This document shows, piece by piece, positions 38,381-48,435 of a stretch of 64,000 bases of DNA. A program made the translations under genes and the position numbers. The stretch is from Salinicoccus carnicancri Crm (GTDB lineage Bacteria; Bacillota; Bacilli; Staphylococcales; Salinicoccaceae): positions 186,001 through 250,000 of the forward strand of contig NZ_ANAM01000006.1 of NCBI RefSeq assembly GCF_000330705.1, in the 5' to 3' direction. The stretch's first letter is position 1; every line of letters starts with the position of its first letter. Under the pieces are notes generated by a model that saw nothing but the letters and a program-made list of their open reading frames with translations, was not told the origin of the DNA and did no database searches.

Positions 38381-41300
38381 GTGAAAGGGAAGGAACAGTT
38401 CAAAGTGCTTCTTGCACAGGCGGGCATACAGGATAATGATCATTTATCCGGCGGCCAGCTTGAGAAGATAGTAGCGGACGACGATGAAAGAATATGGGAA
38501 TTCCATATCCATTTTGACAGAATGATTCCGGCTTCCCTGAGGAACCTGATGGAAGGAAGTATCAGGGAGGCTTTCCATTCCATCGCAGCAGCGAAAATTT
38601 TCATTACCGCGGATTCCTATGACGATAAGGACATCATCGACTACCTGGAGTATGCGCTCACAGAAGTGAAGGTGAACGAGAATATCCGGTTTCAGCTGAT
38701 GAACTGTGACAAGGAGTTCAAAGACGGGGTGCTGACCTTCTCGGTCCAGAACGACATCGAAGTGGCGCATTTCAACAAGCATATCAACGGCAACCTGACT
38801 GCCGTCTACAAATCCCTCGGACTGCCGATCACAGCCATCGATTTCAGGGCGGATGCAAACCTTGACAGCGACAAGCGTACAAAGCTTGAAGCACGTCTGA
38901 AAGAAGAGAAGACCGAGCTCGTGCAGGGCTTTATCGAAAACCGCAAAGAAATGGAAGAGGAAAGGGAGAGCCGCAGGGAAGAAGTTGTCAAACAGATTGG
39001 AAAATCCATGGATCTGAATGGTGTGAGACCGCTGCATGAAGTCGTTGATGAGGAGTTCAACGTCAAAGTGGAAGGTGTCATTTTCGACAGCGAAGTCAGG
39101 GAGCTCAGAACCGGACGGAAAATCCTGCAACTCAAGATTACCGACTATACGGATTCCATTGCCGCCAAAATGTTCTCAAGACATGGTAAGAACGACGAGG
39201 ATGTTTTTGATGCACTTTCCAAAAATGACTGGGTCGTCATCGAAGGGAATGTGGAATATGACGAGTTTGCAAGGGATATGGTACTCATGATCCGCAATCT
39301 CAACGTTATCCACAAGCCGGCCAAAAAGGACACCATGGAGGACAAGCGAGTCGAACTGCACCTGCATACCGAAATGAGCCAGATGGATGCGCTCCGGAAT
39401 ATCGGGGACTATGTACAGCGTGCAAAGGACTATGGCCACAAGGCGATTGCCATTACGGATCACAGCAATGTCCAGGCATTTCCGGATGCGTTCCATGCCG
39501 CCCGGGCAGCGGGTATCAAGATGATCTACGGCATGGAAGGAATGCTTGTTGACGACGGTGCACCGATTGCATACAAACCGCAGGACATCATCCTGGAAAA
39601 TCATGATTTTGTGGTATTTGATGTGGAGACCACCGGACTGTCATCCAAATATGATCAGATCATCGAGCTTGCAGGCACCAAAGTGAGGAACGGGGAAATC
39701 GTCGACCGTTTCGAACGTTTCAGCAACCCTGGTGAACCGCTGACAGAAACCATCAAGGAGATTACAGGCATCACCGACGACATGCTGGCCGGTGCGCCGC
39801 CGATCGATGAAGTGATCAGTGATTTCAAAGAATGGGTCGGGGACGCGATATTCGTCGCCCACAACGCAAGTTTCGATATGGGGTTCATCGAGGCCGCATA
39901 TCAGCAGGTCGGCTTAGGGTCGTATACGAACGGTGTCATCGATACGCTTGAGCTCTCCCGCACAATAAATAAGGATTTCAAAAAGCATGGCCTGAATATC
40001 CTCGCGAAGAAGTACAATGTGGAACTGACCCAGCACCACAGGGCAATCTACGATGCCGAGGCGACTGCCTATATCTTCATCAAGATGTTGACGCAGATCA
40101 GGAAACTCGGCGTGGAAAACCATAGGGAAATCAACAGCACGCTGGCGGATCCGGATTCCTACAAGCGCTCGATGCCGACGCACGTCACGATCCTGGTCAA
40201 AAATCAGACAGGTCTTAAAAACCTCTTCAAGATTGTCTCGGAATCACTTACGGACAACTTCTACAAATCCGCGCGCATCAAAAAACAGCTTCTCGAGCAA
40301 TATCGTGAGGGACTCCTCGTCGGGAGTGCCTGTGATTCAGGTGAAGTATTCACCGCCATGATGCAGAAACCGTATGAAGAGGCGAAAAAAGCCGCAAAAT
40401 TCTATGACTATCTTGAAGTGTTCCCGAAAGCCCTGTACAGGCGTCTTCTGGATAGGGAAATCATACGTGATGAAGGCACACTCGAGGAAATCATAAAGAA
40501 CATTATCAGGCTGGGCGCTGAGCTGGATAAACCGGTTGTTGCGACCGGCAACGTCCATTATCTGGCCGAGTCGGAAAAGCTCTGCCGGGATATTCTGGTC
40601 AAGAGTAATCCGGGTAATCCACTAAGCCGCGGCACACTGCCGGATGCGCAGTTCAGGACGACGGCAGAGATGTATGAGGAATTTGCATTCCTTGATGAGG
40701 AGACGCGCCGCGAGGTCGTCATCGACGCACCGAACCGGGTTGCAGACAGTATCGATGAAGTCAGTCCGATCAGAGATGATCTCTATACACCGAATATCGA
40801 CGGTGCGAATGAAGAGATGCGCAATCTCAGCTACACCAACGCCAAAGCGCTCTACGGCGAAGATTTGCCGCAGATTGTGACGGACCGTCTGGAGACGGAA
40901 CTTGAAAGTATCATCGGCAATGGCTTTGCGGTCATATACCTGATTAGTCAGAAACTGGTGAAGAAATCGCTTGATGATGGCTATCTCGTCGGTTCGAGGG
41001 GATCGGTCGGCTCGAGTTTCGTAGCCACGATGACAGAAATCACAGAAGTGAACCCACTGCCGCCGCACTATGTATGCCCTGGTTGCAAACAGTCGGAATT
41101 CTTTACGGACGGCAGTGTGAGCTCGGGCTATGACCTGCCGGATAAAGAGTGCACCGGCTGCGGTCTCCCGCTGATCAAGGAAGGACAGGATATCCCGTTC
41201 GAAACATTCCTCGGCTTCAAAGGGGACAAAGTGCCGGATATCGACCTCAACTTCAGCGGTGATTACCAGGCGGAGGCGCACAACTATACAAAAGTGCTGT

Positions 41301-42661
41301 TCGGTGAGGACAAGGTTTTCCGCGCCGGAACAATCGGCACCGTCGCCGAGAAGACCGCATTCGGCTATGTCAAAGGCTATCTGAACGACAACGGGCTGCA
41401 GCGCAGAGGCGCCGAAATCGACAGGCTTGTACTGGGCTGCACGGGCGTCAAACGGACGACGGGACAGCACCCGGGCGGGATCATCGTCGTCCCGGATGAC
41501 ATGGATATATACGATTTCACACCGATACAGTATCCGGCCAACGACACTGAAGCAGAATGGAAGACGACGCACTTCGATTTCCACTCGATTGACAGCAATC
41601 TGCTCAAGCTCGATATACTCGGTCATGATGATCCGACGATGATCCGCATGCTGCAGGACCTCTCGGGCATCGACCCGAAAACGCTGCCTGTGGATGACAA
41701 GGAAACCATGTCTTTATTCAGCTCGCCGGAAACGCTTGGTGTGACCGAGGAGGACATCGTCTGTCGTACAGGCACACTCGGCGTTCCAGAGTTCGGGACC
41801 GGGTTTGTAAGACAGATGCTTGAAGATACACGTCCGTCGACCTTCAGTGAACTGGTCCAGATATCCGGCCTGTCCCACGGGACGGACGTATGGCTCGGCA
41901 ATGCACAGGATCTGATCAGAAGCGGGACATGCGACCTTAAAAATGTGATCGGCTGCCGGGATGACATCATGGTCTTTCTCATGTACCAGGGGCTTGAACC
42001 TTCTCTTGCCTTCAATATCATGGAGAAGGTGAGGAAAGGGAAGGGGCTGTCCGAGGAGCATGAGGCTGCGATGAAAGAGCAGGGTGTGCCGGACTGGTAC
42101 ATCGGTTCGTGCAAGAAGATCAAATACATGTTCCCCAAAGCCCACGCAGCTGCGTATGTGCTCATGGCTGTGCGTATTGCTTATTTCAAAGTGCACTATC
42201 CGCTGTATTATTACGCAAGCTACTTCAGCGTCCGTGCTTCGGATTTCGACCTACTGACGATGGTCAAGGACAAGTCGACCATCCGCCACAGGGTGAAGGA
42301 GATGAACCAGAATTTCCAGGAACTCACCAAGAAGGAGAAGGACACACTGGTCGTGCTCGAGATTGCCAATGAGATGGCACAGCGTGGCTACAGGGTGAAA
42401 CCTGTGGATGTGGAGAAATCCTACAGCTTTGATTTCAGGATAGAGGATGATGCGTTGATACCGCCGTTTGTCGCAGTGCCGGGACTCGGAGCGAACGTTG
42501 CAAAACGGATTGTAGAGACGCGGGAGACGGAGCCGTTCATTTCCAAGGAGGATCTGAACAAACGCGCAGGCGTCTCACAGAAGATCATCGATTACATGAC
42601 CGAAATGGGCAGTCTGGATCATCTGCCGGACAAGGCGCAGCTCTCAATATTCGACATGTAG
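38381..42661 (+). CDS. polC: DNA polymerase III alpha subunit, PolC type
   Basis: PolC is the main replicative polymerase of low-GC Gram-positives, with built-in proofreading. The 1426-residue protein has an N-terminal OB-fold region, a PHP domain split around the exonuclease (VELHLHTEMSQMD near residue 325), a DnaQ-like exonuclease (FDVETTGL near 415), and polymerase motifs including PDIDLNFSGDYQ near 950. It ends in QLSIFDM. I chose the GTG at 38381, eight bases after AGGAG; ATG 38348 lies in the proS hairpin and TTG 38375 is too near the ribosome site. Confidence 0.95.
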   Translation: MKGKEQFKVLLAQAGIQDNDHLSGGQLEKIVADDDERIWEFHIHFDRMIPASLRNLMEGSIREAFHSIAAAKIFITADSYDDKDIIDYLEYALTEVKVNENIRFQLMNCDKEFKDGVLTFSVQNDIEVAHFNKHINGNLTAVYKSLGLPITAIDFRADANLDSDKRTKLEARLKEEKTELVQGFIENRKEMEEERESRREEVVKQIGKSMDLNGVRPLHEVVDEEFNVKVEGVIFDSEVRELRTGRKILQLKITDYTDSIAAKMFSRHGKNDEDVFDALSKNDWVVIEGNVEYDEFARDMVLMIRNLNVIHKPAKKDTMEDKRVELHLHTEMSQMDALRNIGDYVQRAKDYGHKAIAITDHSNVQAFPDAFHAARAAGIKMIYGMEGMLVDDGAPIAYKPQDIILENHDFVVFDVETTGLSSKYDQIIELAGTKVRNGEIVDRFERFSNPGEPLTETIKEITGITDDMLAGAPPIDEVISDFKEWVGDAIFVAHNASFDMGFIEAAYQQVGLGSYTNGVIDTLELSRTINKDFKKHGLNILAKKYNVELTQHHRAIYDAEATAYIFIKMLTQIRKLGVENHREINSTLADPDSYKRSMPTHVTILVKNQTGLKNLFKIVSESLTDNFYKSARIKKQLLEQYREGLLVGSACDSGEVFTAMMQKPYEEAKKAAKFYDYLEVFPKALYRRLLDREIIRDEGTLEEIIKNIIRLGAELDKPVVATGNVHYLAESEKLCRDILVKSNPGNPLSRGTLPDAQFRTTAEMYEEFAFLDEETRREVVIDAPNRVADSIDEVSPIRDDLYTPNIDGANEEMRNLSYTNAKALYGEDLPQIVTDRLETELESIIGNGFAVIYLISQKLVKKSLDDGYLVGSRGSVGSSFVATMTEITEVNPLPPHYVCPGCKQSEFFTDGSVSSGYDLPDKECTGCGLPLIKEGQDIPFETFLGFKGDKVPDIDLNFSGDYQAEAHNYTKVLFGEDKVFRAGTIGTVAEKTAFGYVKGYLNDNGLQRRGAEIDRLVLGCTGVKRTTGQHPGGIIVVPDDMDIYDFTPIQYPANDTEAEWKTTHFDFHSIDSNLLKLDILGHDDPTMIRMLQDLSGIDPKTLPVDDKETMSLFSSPETLGVTEEDIVCRTGTLGVPEFGTGFVRQMLEDTRPSTFSELVQISGLSHGTDVWLGNAQDLIRSGTCDLKNVIGCRDDIMVFLMYQGLEPSLAFNIMEKVRKGKGLSEEHEAAMKEQGVPDWYIGSCKKIKYMFPKAHAAAYVLMAVRIAYFKVHYPLYYYASYFSVRASDFDLLTMVKDKSTIRHRVKEMNQNFQELTKKEKDTLVVLEIANEMAQRGYRVKPVDVEKSYSFDFRIEDDALIPPFVAVPGLGANVAKRIVETRETEPFISKEDLNKRAGVSQKIIDYMTEMGSLDHLPDKAQLSIFDM

Positions 42662-42668
42662 CTTGATG

Positions 42669-42697
42669 TTGCGGCGAATCCAGCCGTATGGTATAAT
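42669..42697 (+). promoter_or_regulatory. Promoter of the rimP-nusA-infB operon
   Basis: TTGCGG (42669-42674) and TATAAT (42692-42697) are 17 bases apart, and TGG before the -10 forms an extended -10. The start would be near 42704. Confidence 0.75.
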
Positions 42698-42726
42698 TAT
42701 TATGATATTAAGACTCACGTCACACG

Positions 42727-42762
42727 GAGAAGAACGGGCCTGCCCGTTCTTCTCTTAGTTTT
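42727..42762 (+). terminator. Leader hairpin before rimP, probable attenuator
   Basis: A perfect 13-pair stem (42727-42739 with 42742-42754) is followed by TTAGTTTT. It lies about 23 bases after the predicted rimP start, so it is in the leader as well as after polC. The interrupted T run is what NusA-dependent terminators show, and NusA is known to control its own operon by attenuation in B. subtilis. Confidence 0.75.
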
Positions 42763-42780
42763 GAAGGAGGCGAACGGACA

Positions 42781-43248
42781 ATGAATCGCACTGAGCAAAA
42801 CGTTATGGACAAAGCACAGCCGGTTGTCGAAACGTTGGGGTACAAGCTTATAGAAGTGGAGTATGTCAAGGAAGGTCCTGATTTCTTCCTCAGGCTCTAC
42901 CTGGACAAGAAGGGCGGTATCTCACTGGAAGACTGCGCTCAGGCAAGTGAAGTCCTAGGCGAAAAGCTTGATGAATGGGATCTCATCAAAGGAGGATATT
43001 TCCTGGATGTTTCTTCGCCGGGAGCCGAACGTCCCATCAAGGACGATGAAGATCTTGAGATGACCCTTGATCACGGAATCTATGTCAAAACCTACCAGCA
43101 GATTGCCGGGGAGAAGGAATGGACAGGCGTCCTGAAATCCTACGATGAGAAATCTGTGACTGTGGAGTACAGGGTCAAGACACGCACTAAAACAATTACC
43201 ATTGAAAGAGGAAAGATAGCCACTATTAGAAAGGCGGTCTTAATATGA
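42781..43248 (+). CDS. rimP: Ribosome maturation factor RimP
   Basis: RimP assists early 30S assembly. The 155-residue protein shows the family core GYKLIEVEYVKEGPDFFLRLYLDKKGG and the conserved VSSPGAERPIK (read DVSSPGAERPI) before a C-terminal Sm-like domain. The ATG follows GGAGG. It is first in the conserved rimP-nusA-ylxR-ylxQ-infB-rbfA operon. Confidence 0.95.
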   Translation: MNRTEQNVMDKAQPVVETLGYKLIEVEYVKEGPDFFLRLYLDKKGGISLEDCAQASEVLGEKLDEWDLIKGGYFLDVSSPGAERPIKDDEDLEMTLDHGIYVKTYQQIAGEKEWTGVLKSYDEKSVTVEYRVKTRTKTITIERGKIATIRKAVLI

Positions 43249-43264
43249 TTGGAGGCGCTGGACA

Positions 43265-44335
43265 GTGAACCAGGAATTATTGAATGCAATCGAATACCTT
43301 GAAAAGGAAAAGAGCATTCCGAGGGAAGTGCTGATTGAAACGATTGAAGCGGCACTCATGACGGCTTATAAGAAAAATTATACACAGCATAAGAATGTAA
43401 AGGTTGACCTGAACATTGAAAATGGATCATACCGTGTGATTTCGAGGAAGGATGTCGTGGAGGAAGTTGAGGATCCAACTGCCGAAATCGATCTTGCGAC
43501 TGCCCGCACAGTCAACCCGGCCTATGAAATCGGAGATCCATACGATGAGGATGTGACGCCGAAGGACTTCAACCGTGTCGGTGCCCAGGCTGCAAAGCAG
43601 GCAGTAATGCAGCGTCTTCGTGATGCTGAACGCGGCATATTGTACAATGAATTCATCGATAGGGAAGATGAAGTGATGACTGGTCTGATTGACCGTGTCG
43701 ATAATCGCTTTGTCCATATCCAGCTCGGCCGCACGGATGCTGTGCTCAGTGAATCCGAAAGGATGCCGAATGAGACCTATACACCGAATGAACGCATCAA
43801 AGTATATGTCAACAAGGTCGAACAGACGACAAAAGGGCCGCAGATCTTCGTCTCAAGGACACATCCCAACCTTCTGAAGCGTCTGTTTGAAAAAGAAGTG
43901 CCTGAAATTTATGACGGCACAGTGGAAATCATGAGTGTGGCGCGTGAAGCGGGCGAACGCTCCAAAATCAGTGTCCATGCCGGCAATCCGGATGTGGATG
44001 CTGTCGGCTCATGCGTGGGTGCGAAAGGAACACGCGTCGAAGCGATTGTCAATGAACTTGCCGGAGAGAAAATCGACATCGTACTCTGGGATGAGGATCC
44101 CAAAGTGTTTGTCAAAAATGCCCTGAGCCCCTCCCAGGTTGTGGATGTCATCGTTGATGAGGAAAACCAGTCGACGATGGTGATCGTCCCGGACAACCAG
44201 CTGTCGCTCGCCATTGGCAAGAAAGGTCAGAATGCACGCCTTGCCGCGAAGCTTACCGGCTGGAAGATCGATATCAAAAGTGAATCTGACGCTGCGGCTG
44301 AATCTGATGCTGCAGAAGAAGGCAGTGAAGAATAA
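43265..44335 (+). CDS. nusA: Transcription termination/antitermination factor NusA
   Basis: NusA modulates pausing and termination by RNA polymerase. The 356-residue protein has an N-terminal RNA polymerase-binding domain, an S1 domain (about 135-200), and two KH domains, the second with AIGKKGQNARLAAKLTGWKIDI. It lacks the C-terminal acidic repeats of E. coli, as expected for Firmicutes. The start is GTG after GGAGG. The hairpin at 42727-42754 suggests feedback control by NusA on this operon. Confidence 0.96.
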   Translation: MNQELLNAIEYLEKEKSIPREVLIETIEAALMTAYKKNYTQHKNVKVDLNIENGSYRVISRKDVVEEVEDPTAEIDLATARTVNPAYEIGDPYDEDVTPKDFNRVGAQAAKQAVMQRLRDAERGILYNEFIDREDEVMTGLIDRVDNRFVHIQLGRTDAVLSESERMPNETYTPNERIKVYVNKVEQTTKGPQIFVSRTHPNLLKRLFEKEVPEIYDGTVEIMSVAREAGERSKISVHAGNPDVDAVGSCVGAKGTRVEAIVNELAGEKIDIVLWDEDPKVFVKNALSPSQVVDVIVDEENQSTMVIVPDNQLSLAIGKKGQNARLAAKLTGWKIDIKSESDAAAESDAAEEGSEE

Positions 44336-44354
44336 AGTTTGGGGTGAATGACTT

Positions 44355-44639
44355 ATGAAAAAGAGAGTGCCACTCAGAAAATGCATACTGACCCAGGAAA
44401 TGCATCCCAAAAAAGACCTGCTCAGAATCGTGGTCAACAAAGAAAATGAAGTGTTTGCGGATGCTACCGGCAAAAAGAACGGACGGGGCAGCTATGTTGT
44501 AAAAGACCTTGAAAAAGTGAAAAATGCCCGCGAGGGCAAGGTGCTTGAATCCCGGCTCGGCTTCGCCACTGAAAAACTCGACCCGGTGTATGATGAAATC
44601 ATCCGTCTGATCTACAGAGAGGACATCCCCAAGAGATGA
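44355..44639 (+). CDS. rnpM: YlxR family protein (RnpM, RNase P modulator)
   Basis: This 94-residue basic protein has the YlxR core VPLRKCILTQEMHPKKDLLRIV and the NGRGSYV loop. In B. subtilis the family member was recently shown to bind RNase P RNA and inhibit it, giving the name RnpM; older work treated it as a regulator of other genes. It sits between nusA and ylxQ, as in all Bacillales. The stop overlaps the ylxQ start. Confidence 0.92.
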   Translation: MKKRVPLRKCILTQEMHPKKDLLRIVVNKENEVFADATGKKNGRGSYVVKDLEKVKNAREGKVLESRLGFATEKLDPVYDEIIRLIYREDIPKR

Positions 44640-44944
44640 TGGATAAGATACTCAACCTGCTCGGGCTTGCAAAACGTGCAGGCAGGCTGACGACCGGAGA
44701 GGAAAAGACGATGGAATCGGTCAGGGACCGCTCAGCAAAGCTTGTCTTCCTGGCATCGGATGCAGGCGCCAGCACAGCCAAGAAAATTAAAGATAAATGC
44801 AGCTACTATGATATACCGCTGATTGATGAGTATGCCAACGAGGAGCTCAGTCAGGCGACAGGTGCATCCAACAGGGTGGTGCTGTCAATCACGGACCCAG
44901 GCTTCAGTAAAAAGATGCTGGAGCTCCAGGAGAAAGGAAAGTGA
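44636..44944 (+). CDS. ylxQ: YlxQ, L7Ae-family K-turn RNA-binding protein
   Basis: This 102-residue protein belongs to the L7Ae/L30e/S12e/Gadd45 family, with [19 protein letters not shown] and [17 protein letters not shown]. Homologues bind kink-turn RNA, but the cellular role is not established. Two start codons are adjacent (44636 and 44639); either is possible. It lies between ylxR and infB, five bases before the infB start. Confidence 0.9.
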   Translation: MMDKILNLLGLAKRAGRLTTGEEKTMESVRDRSAKLVFLASDAGASTAKKIKDKCSYYDIPLIDEYANEELSQATGASNRVVLSITDPGFSKKMLELQEKGK

Positions 44945-44948
44945 TTCA

Positions 44949-47117
44949 ATGAGTAAGATCAGAATTCACGAATATGCAAAAGAAAACGGAGTTTCCTCCA
45001 AAGAGGTCATGGAATTCCTCCAGAACAAAGGAATCGAAGTGAACAGCCATATGAAATCATTGGAAGATGAGGAAATTACCGTTCTGAATAAGAAATTCAA
45101 GAAAAATCCAGCCAAACCTGACGCGGGAAAAGAGAAAAAGCCGGCTCAGAATAAATCCCAGGGGCAGAAGTCCTCAAACACCTCCGGCAATAATCAGAAC
45201 CAGGGTCAGAACAGAAGTTCAAGCAGTAAAGGCCCCCAGAACAAAGGCCAGGGCCAGAACAGAGGACCCCAGAACAAAAGGAACCAGAAAAACAGACGAC
45301 ATAAACCAGGACAAAAAGGGTTGAAAAGGAATCAGAACCAAAAGCCCGCGCCTAAAAAAGAAGTGGAGCTGCCCAGGGAATTCAAATACCAGGAAGGCAT
45401 CACTGTTGGAGAACTTGCTGAAAAAATCGGTGTAGATGCTTCCAAGATCGTGAAAGACCTGTTCATGGTAGGCGTCATGACAAACATCAACCAGTCGCTT
45501 GACAACGATTCAGTGGAACTGATCGCATCAGATCACGGCTTCACAGCGGAACTTGAAGTTGTTGTCGACAATACCGACCTTGAAAATTATTTCGAGCTCG
45601 GTGATGACCTGGATGAAGAGAGACCGAGTGTCGTAACAATCATGGGCCACGTCGACCACGGTAAAACAACATTGCTTGACTCCATCCGCCACACTAAAGT
45701 GACAGCGGGCGAAGCCGGAGGCATCACGCAGCACATCGGTGCGTACCAGATTGAAAACAAAGGCAAAAAGATCACTTTCCTCGATACACCGGGACACGCG
45801 GCATTCACTACGATGCGCTCCAGAGGTGCACAGGTCACTGATATTACGATTCTCGTTGTGGCAGCGGATGATGGGGTAATGCCTCAGACCATCGAAGCCA
45901 TCAACCATGCCAAAGCGGCGGAAGTACCAATCATCGTAGCGGTCAACAAAGTGGATAAACCGACTGCAAACCCTGACCGCGTCATGACTGAACTGGGGGA
46001 ACACGGCCTTTACCCCGAGGACTGGGGCGGTGACACCATCTTCGTACATCTTTCTGCGTTGAGCGGCGACGGTATTGAGGATCTGCTTGAGATGATTACA
46101 CTTGTCGGCGAAGTCGAAGAACTCAAGACGAAAAGCGACATGCCCGCAATCGGTACAGTGATTGAAGCGGAACTTGATAAATCGCGCGGACCGGCTGCAT
46201 CGCTTCTGGTACAGCACGGAACACTCCGTGTCGGCGATTCCATCGTAGTCGGAAATACATTTGGCAAGGTTCGTGCCATGGTAAGTGATACCGGCAGCAG
46301 GATCCAGGCGGCAGGGCCGTCGACGCCTGTTGAAATCACCGGCCTCAATGATGTGCCACTCGCTGGCGACCGGTTCGTCGTATTCACGGACGACAAGAAA
46401 GCGCGCAGCATCGGTGAGGCGCGCTCCGAGCAGCAGGTGGTGAAAGACCGGGAGCAGACGCAGAAAGTGAGCATCGATAATCTGTTTGAGCAGATGAAGG
46501 AAGGTGAGATGAAAGATCTCAACCTGATCATCAAAGGTGACGTCCAGGGCTCAGTGGAGGCGCTCAGCGCATCCCTGATGAAAATTGATGTGGAAGGTAT
46601 CAATGTACGTATCATCCATACCGGCGTCGGTGCCATCAACGAATCTGACGTTACGCTTGCTTCTGCATCGAGCGCAATCATCATCGGCTTCAACGTCCGT
46701 CCGGACGTCAACGCCAAAAAAGCGGCTGACCGTGAAAAAGTTGATCTCAGGCTCCACAGCATCATCTACAAGGTGATCGAGGAAATCGAATCCGCGATGA
46801 AAGGCATGCTGGATCCTGAATATGAAGAGAAAGTGATCGGCAATGTCGAAGTGCGTCAGACATTCAAAGTATCCAAAGTGGGCACCATTGCCGGCGCCTA
46901 TGTGACAGATGGCAAAATCACACGTGATTCAAGTGTAAGAGTCATCAGGGAGGGTATAGTCATCTATGAAGGTGAACTGGATACCCTGAAACGCTTTAAG
47001 GATGATGCGAAGGAAGTCGCAGCAGGCTATGAGTGCGGCATAACCATCAAGAAGTTCAACGACCTTAAAGAGGGAGACCAGATCGAGCCTTATATCATGG
47101 TCGAGATTGAAAGGTGA
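44949..47117 (+). CDS. infB: Translation initiation factor IF-2
   Basis: IF-2 is the GTPase that brings initiator tRNA to the 30S subunit. The 722-residue protein has an IF2_N domain, a low-complexity region rich in Gln, Asn, Lys and Gly (about residues 55-135), then the GTPase domain with GHVDHGKT (233-240), DTPGH and NKVD, followed by domains II-IV. The ATG at 44949 follows AAAGGAAAG; an in-frame ATG at 44823 would be read from inside ylxQ and is rejected. Confidence 0.97.
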   Translation: MSKIRIHEYAKENGVSSKEVMEFLQNKGIEVNSHMKSLEDEEITVLNKKFKKNPAKPDAGKEKKPAQNKSQGQKSSNTSGNNQNQGQNRSSSSKGPQNKGQGQNRGPQNKRNQKNRRHKPGQKGLKRNQNQKPAPKKEVELPREFKYQEGITVGELAEKIGVDASKIVKDLFMVGVMTNINQSLDNDSVELIASDHGFTAELEVVVDNTDLENYFELGDDLDEERPSVVTIMGHVDHGKTTLLDSIRHTKVTAGEAGGITQHIGAYQIENKGKKITFLDTPGHAAFTTMRSRGAQVTDITILVVAADDGVMPQTIEAINHAKAAEVPIIVAVNKVDKPTANPDRVMTELGEHGLYPEDWGGDTIFVHLSALSGDGIEDLLEMITLVGEVEELKTKSDMPAIGTVIEAELDKSRGPAASLLVQHGTLRVGDSIVVGNTFGKVRAMVSDTGSRIQAAGPSTPVEITGLNDVPLAGDRFVVFTDDKKARSIGEARSEQQVVKDREQTQKVSIDNLFEQMKEGEMKDLNLIIKGDVQGSVEALSASLMKIDVEGINVRIIHTGVGAINESDVTLASASSAIIIGFNVRPDVNAKKAADREKVDLRLHSIIYKVIEEIESAMKGMLDPEYEEKVIGNVEVRQTFKVSKVGTIAGAYVTDGKITRDSSVRVIREGIVIYEGELDTLKRFKDDAKEVAAGYECGITIKKFNDLKEGDQIEPYIMVEIER

Positions 47118-47123
47118 TAATCT

Positions 47124-47459
47124 ATGAGTAACAGGCAGGAACGAGTCGCTGAAGAAATCAAGAAAGTGGTGAGTGAGGCGCTCAGGACAAAGGTTGATAA
47201 CCCGGACATCGGCATGGTGACCGTCACTGATGTGGAGCTGACCAAAGAGATGGAGACTGCGACAATCTATTATACGTCCCTAAATGACAATAAAGACGAA
47301 GTGGCTGCTGCCCTGGAGAAATCAAAAGGGCTCATCCGTTCTGAAGTTGCCAGGGAGATAAGGATCAGGAAGGCACCGGAACTTGCTTTCAAATATGATA
47401 ATTCCATCGAATACGGCAATAAGATTGAATCATTGCTGAATGAGATCAAAGATCAATAA
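47124..47459 (+). CDS. rbfA: 30S ribosome-binding factor A
   Basis: RbfA is a small KH-type protein that binds the 16S 5' helix and supports 30S maturation and cold adaptation. The 111-residue sequence contains RQERVAEEIKKVVSEAL and the RKAPELAFKYDNSIEYGNKIESLL end, typical of the family. It follows infB by six bases. A terminator-like hairpin separates it from truB. Confidence 0.95.
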   Translation: MSNRQERVAEEIKKVVSEALRTKVDNPDIGMVTVTDVELTKEMETATIYYTSLNDNKDEVAAALEKSKGLIRSEVAREIRIRKAPELAFKYDNSIEYGNKIESLLNEIKDQ

Positions 47460-47493
47460 GCCTGCGGGGGTCATCCCCCGGGCTTTTATTTTT
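47460..47493 (+). terminator. Terminator between rbfA and truB
   Basis: A GC-rich stem (C GGGGG at 47465-47470 with CCCCC G at 47475-47480, extended by GCC/GGC across a two-base bulge) is followed by TTTTATTTTT. Confidence 0.82.
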
Positions 47494-47511
47494 ACATATG
47501 GAGGTGGCGGG

Positions 47512-48435
47512 ATGCTTCATGGTGTAATCCCGATTGATAAGCCGCGCGGCATGACAAGCCATGACGTGGTCTTTAAGATGCGGAAGATACTCGGCATAAA
47601 AAAAGTGGGTCATACCGGTACGCTGGATCCGGAAGTGACCGGTGTGTTGCCGATCTGTATCGGTGAGGGTACCAAACTGACAGAATATATGCAGGCAAAG
47701 GAAAAAAGCTATATTGCCCGTGTGACACTTGGACTTTCCACGGATACAGAGGACCAGACCGGAACGGTGACGGGCACGAGTGATGTGTCAGAGCTGACAG
47801 ATGATGATATCGACAGTGTAGTCACTTCTTTTCCGTCGGACTACGAGCAGCAGGTCCCGATGTACTCATCTGTCAAGGTGAACGGCAGGAAACTGTATGA
47901 ATATGCAAGGGAAGGAGAGACGGTGGAACGTCCGAGAAGGACTGTGAAGATATACAGTCTGGAGAGGGTCTCTGAAATAACCAGGAGAGACGGCCTCATC
48001 CATTTCGACGTGGAGGCTTCCTGTTCAAAGGGGACATACATGAGGACGCTTGCGGTTGATATCGGAAGAGGGCTGGACGTACATGCACATATGTCGAAGC
48101 TCGTACGCACCTCTTCCTGCGGCATTAGCATCGACAGGGCGATCACGCTTGAGGATCTTCAGGATATGGATCACAGGAAAGCTGTAGTGCCGCTGCTTGA
48201 AATACTGAAAGATGCACCTTTGGTGGATATAATGGATGCGGAATTTTTATTCAGAATCCAAAATGGGCAGAAAATGCCCAAATCTGATATCATGGACAGT
48301 GTTGAAGATGACGAGGCAGAATACGTCGTCTTTACGCACGGGGGGCGTCCACTCGGTGTGTATTATCCGCACCCGGACAAACCCGGCGAAATGAAACCAT
48401 ACCAAATGTTCAATATCCAAGAGGCGATGAAATGA
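47512..48435 (+). CDS. truB: tRNA pseudouridine(55) synthase
   Basis: TruB makes pseudouridine 55 in the T-loop of tRNAs. The 307-residue protein has the catalytic Asp39 in HTGTLDPEVTGVLPI (usual form GTLDP) and a KPRGMTSHDVV start block. The ATG at 47512 follows GGAGGTGG; an ATG at 47440 lies inside rbfA and would read through the terminator. The stop overlaps ribF by four bases. Confidence 0.96.
   Translation: MLHGVIPIDKPRGMTSHDVVFKMRKILGIKKVGHTGTLDPEVTGVLPICIGEGTKLTEYMQAKEKSYIARVTLGLSTDTEDQTGTVTGTSDVSELTDDDIDSVVTSFPSDYEQQVPMYSSVKVNGRKLYEYAREGETVERPRRTVKIYSLERVSEITRRDGLIHFDVEASCSKGTYMRTLAVDIGRGLDVHAHMSKLVRTSSCGISIDRAITLEDLQDMDHRKAVVPLLEILKDAPLVDIMDAEFLFRIQNGQKMPKSDIMDSVEDDEAEYVVFTHGGRPLGVYYPHPDKPGEMKPYQMFNIQEAMK

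Noticed and set aside
40622-41626. 334-codon open frame on the minus strand
   Set aside because: It lies wholly inside polC, is rich in residues expected from antisense reading, has no ribosome site and no recognisable domain.
44823-44948. Extension of infB to ATG 44823
   Set aside because: It would read ylxQ in another frame; IF-2 homologues begin at [10 protein letters not shown], which has its own ribosome site.
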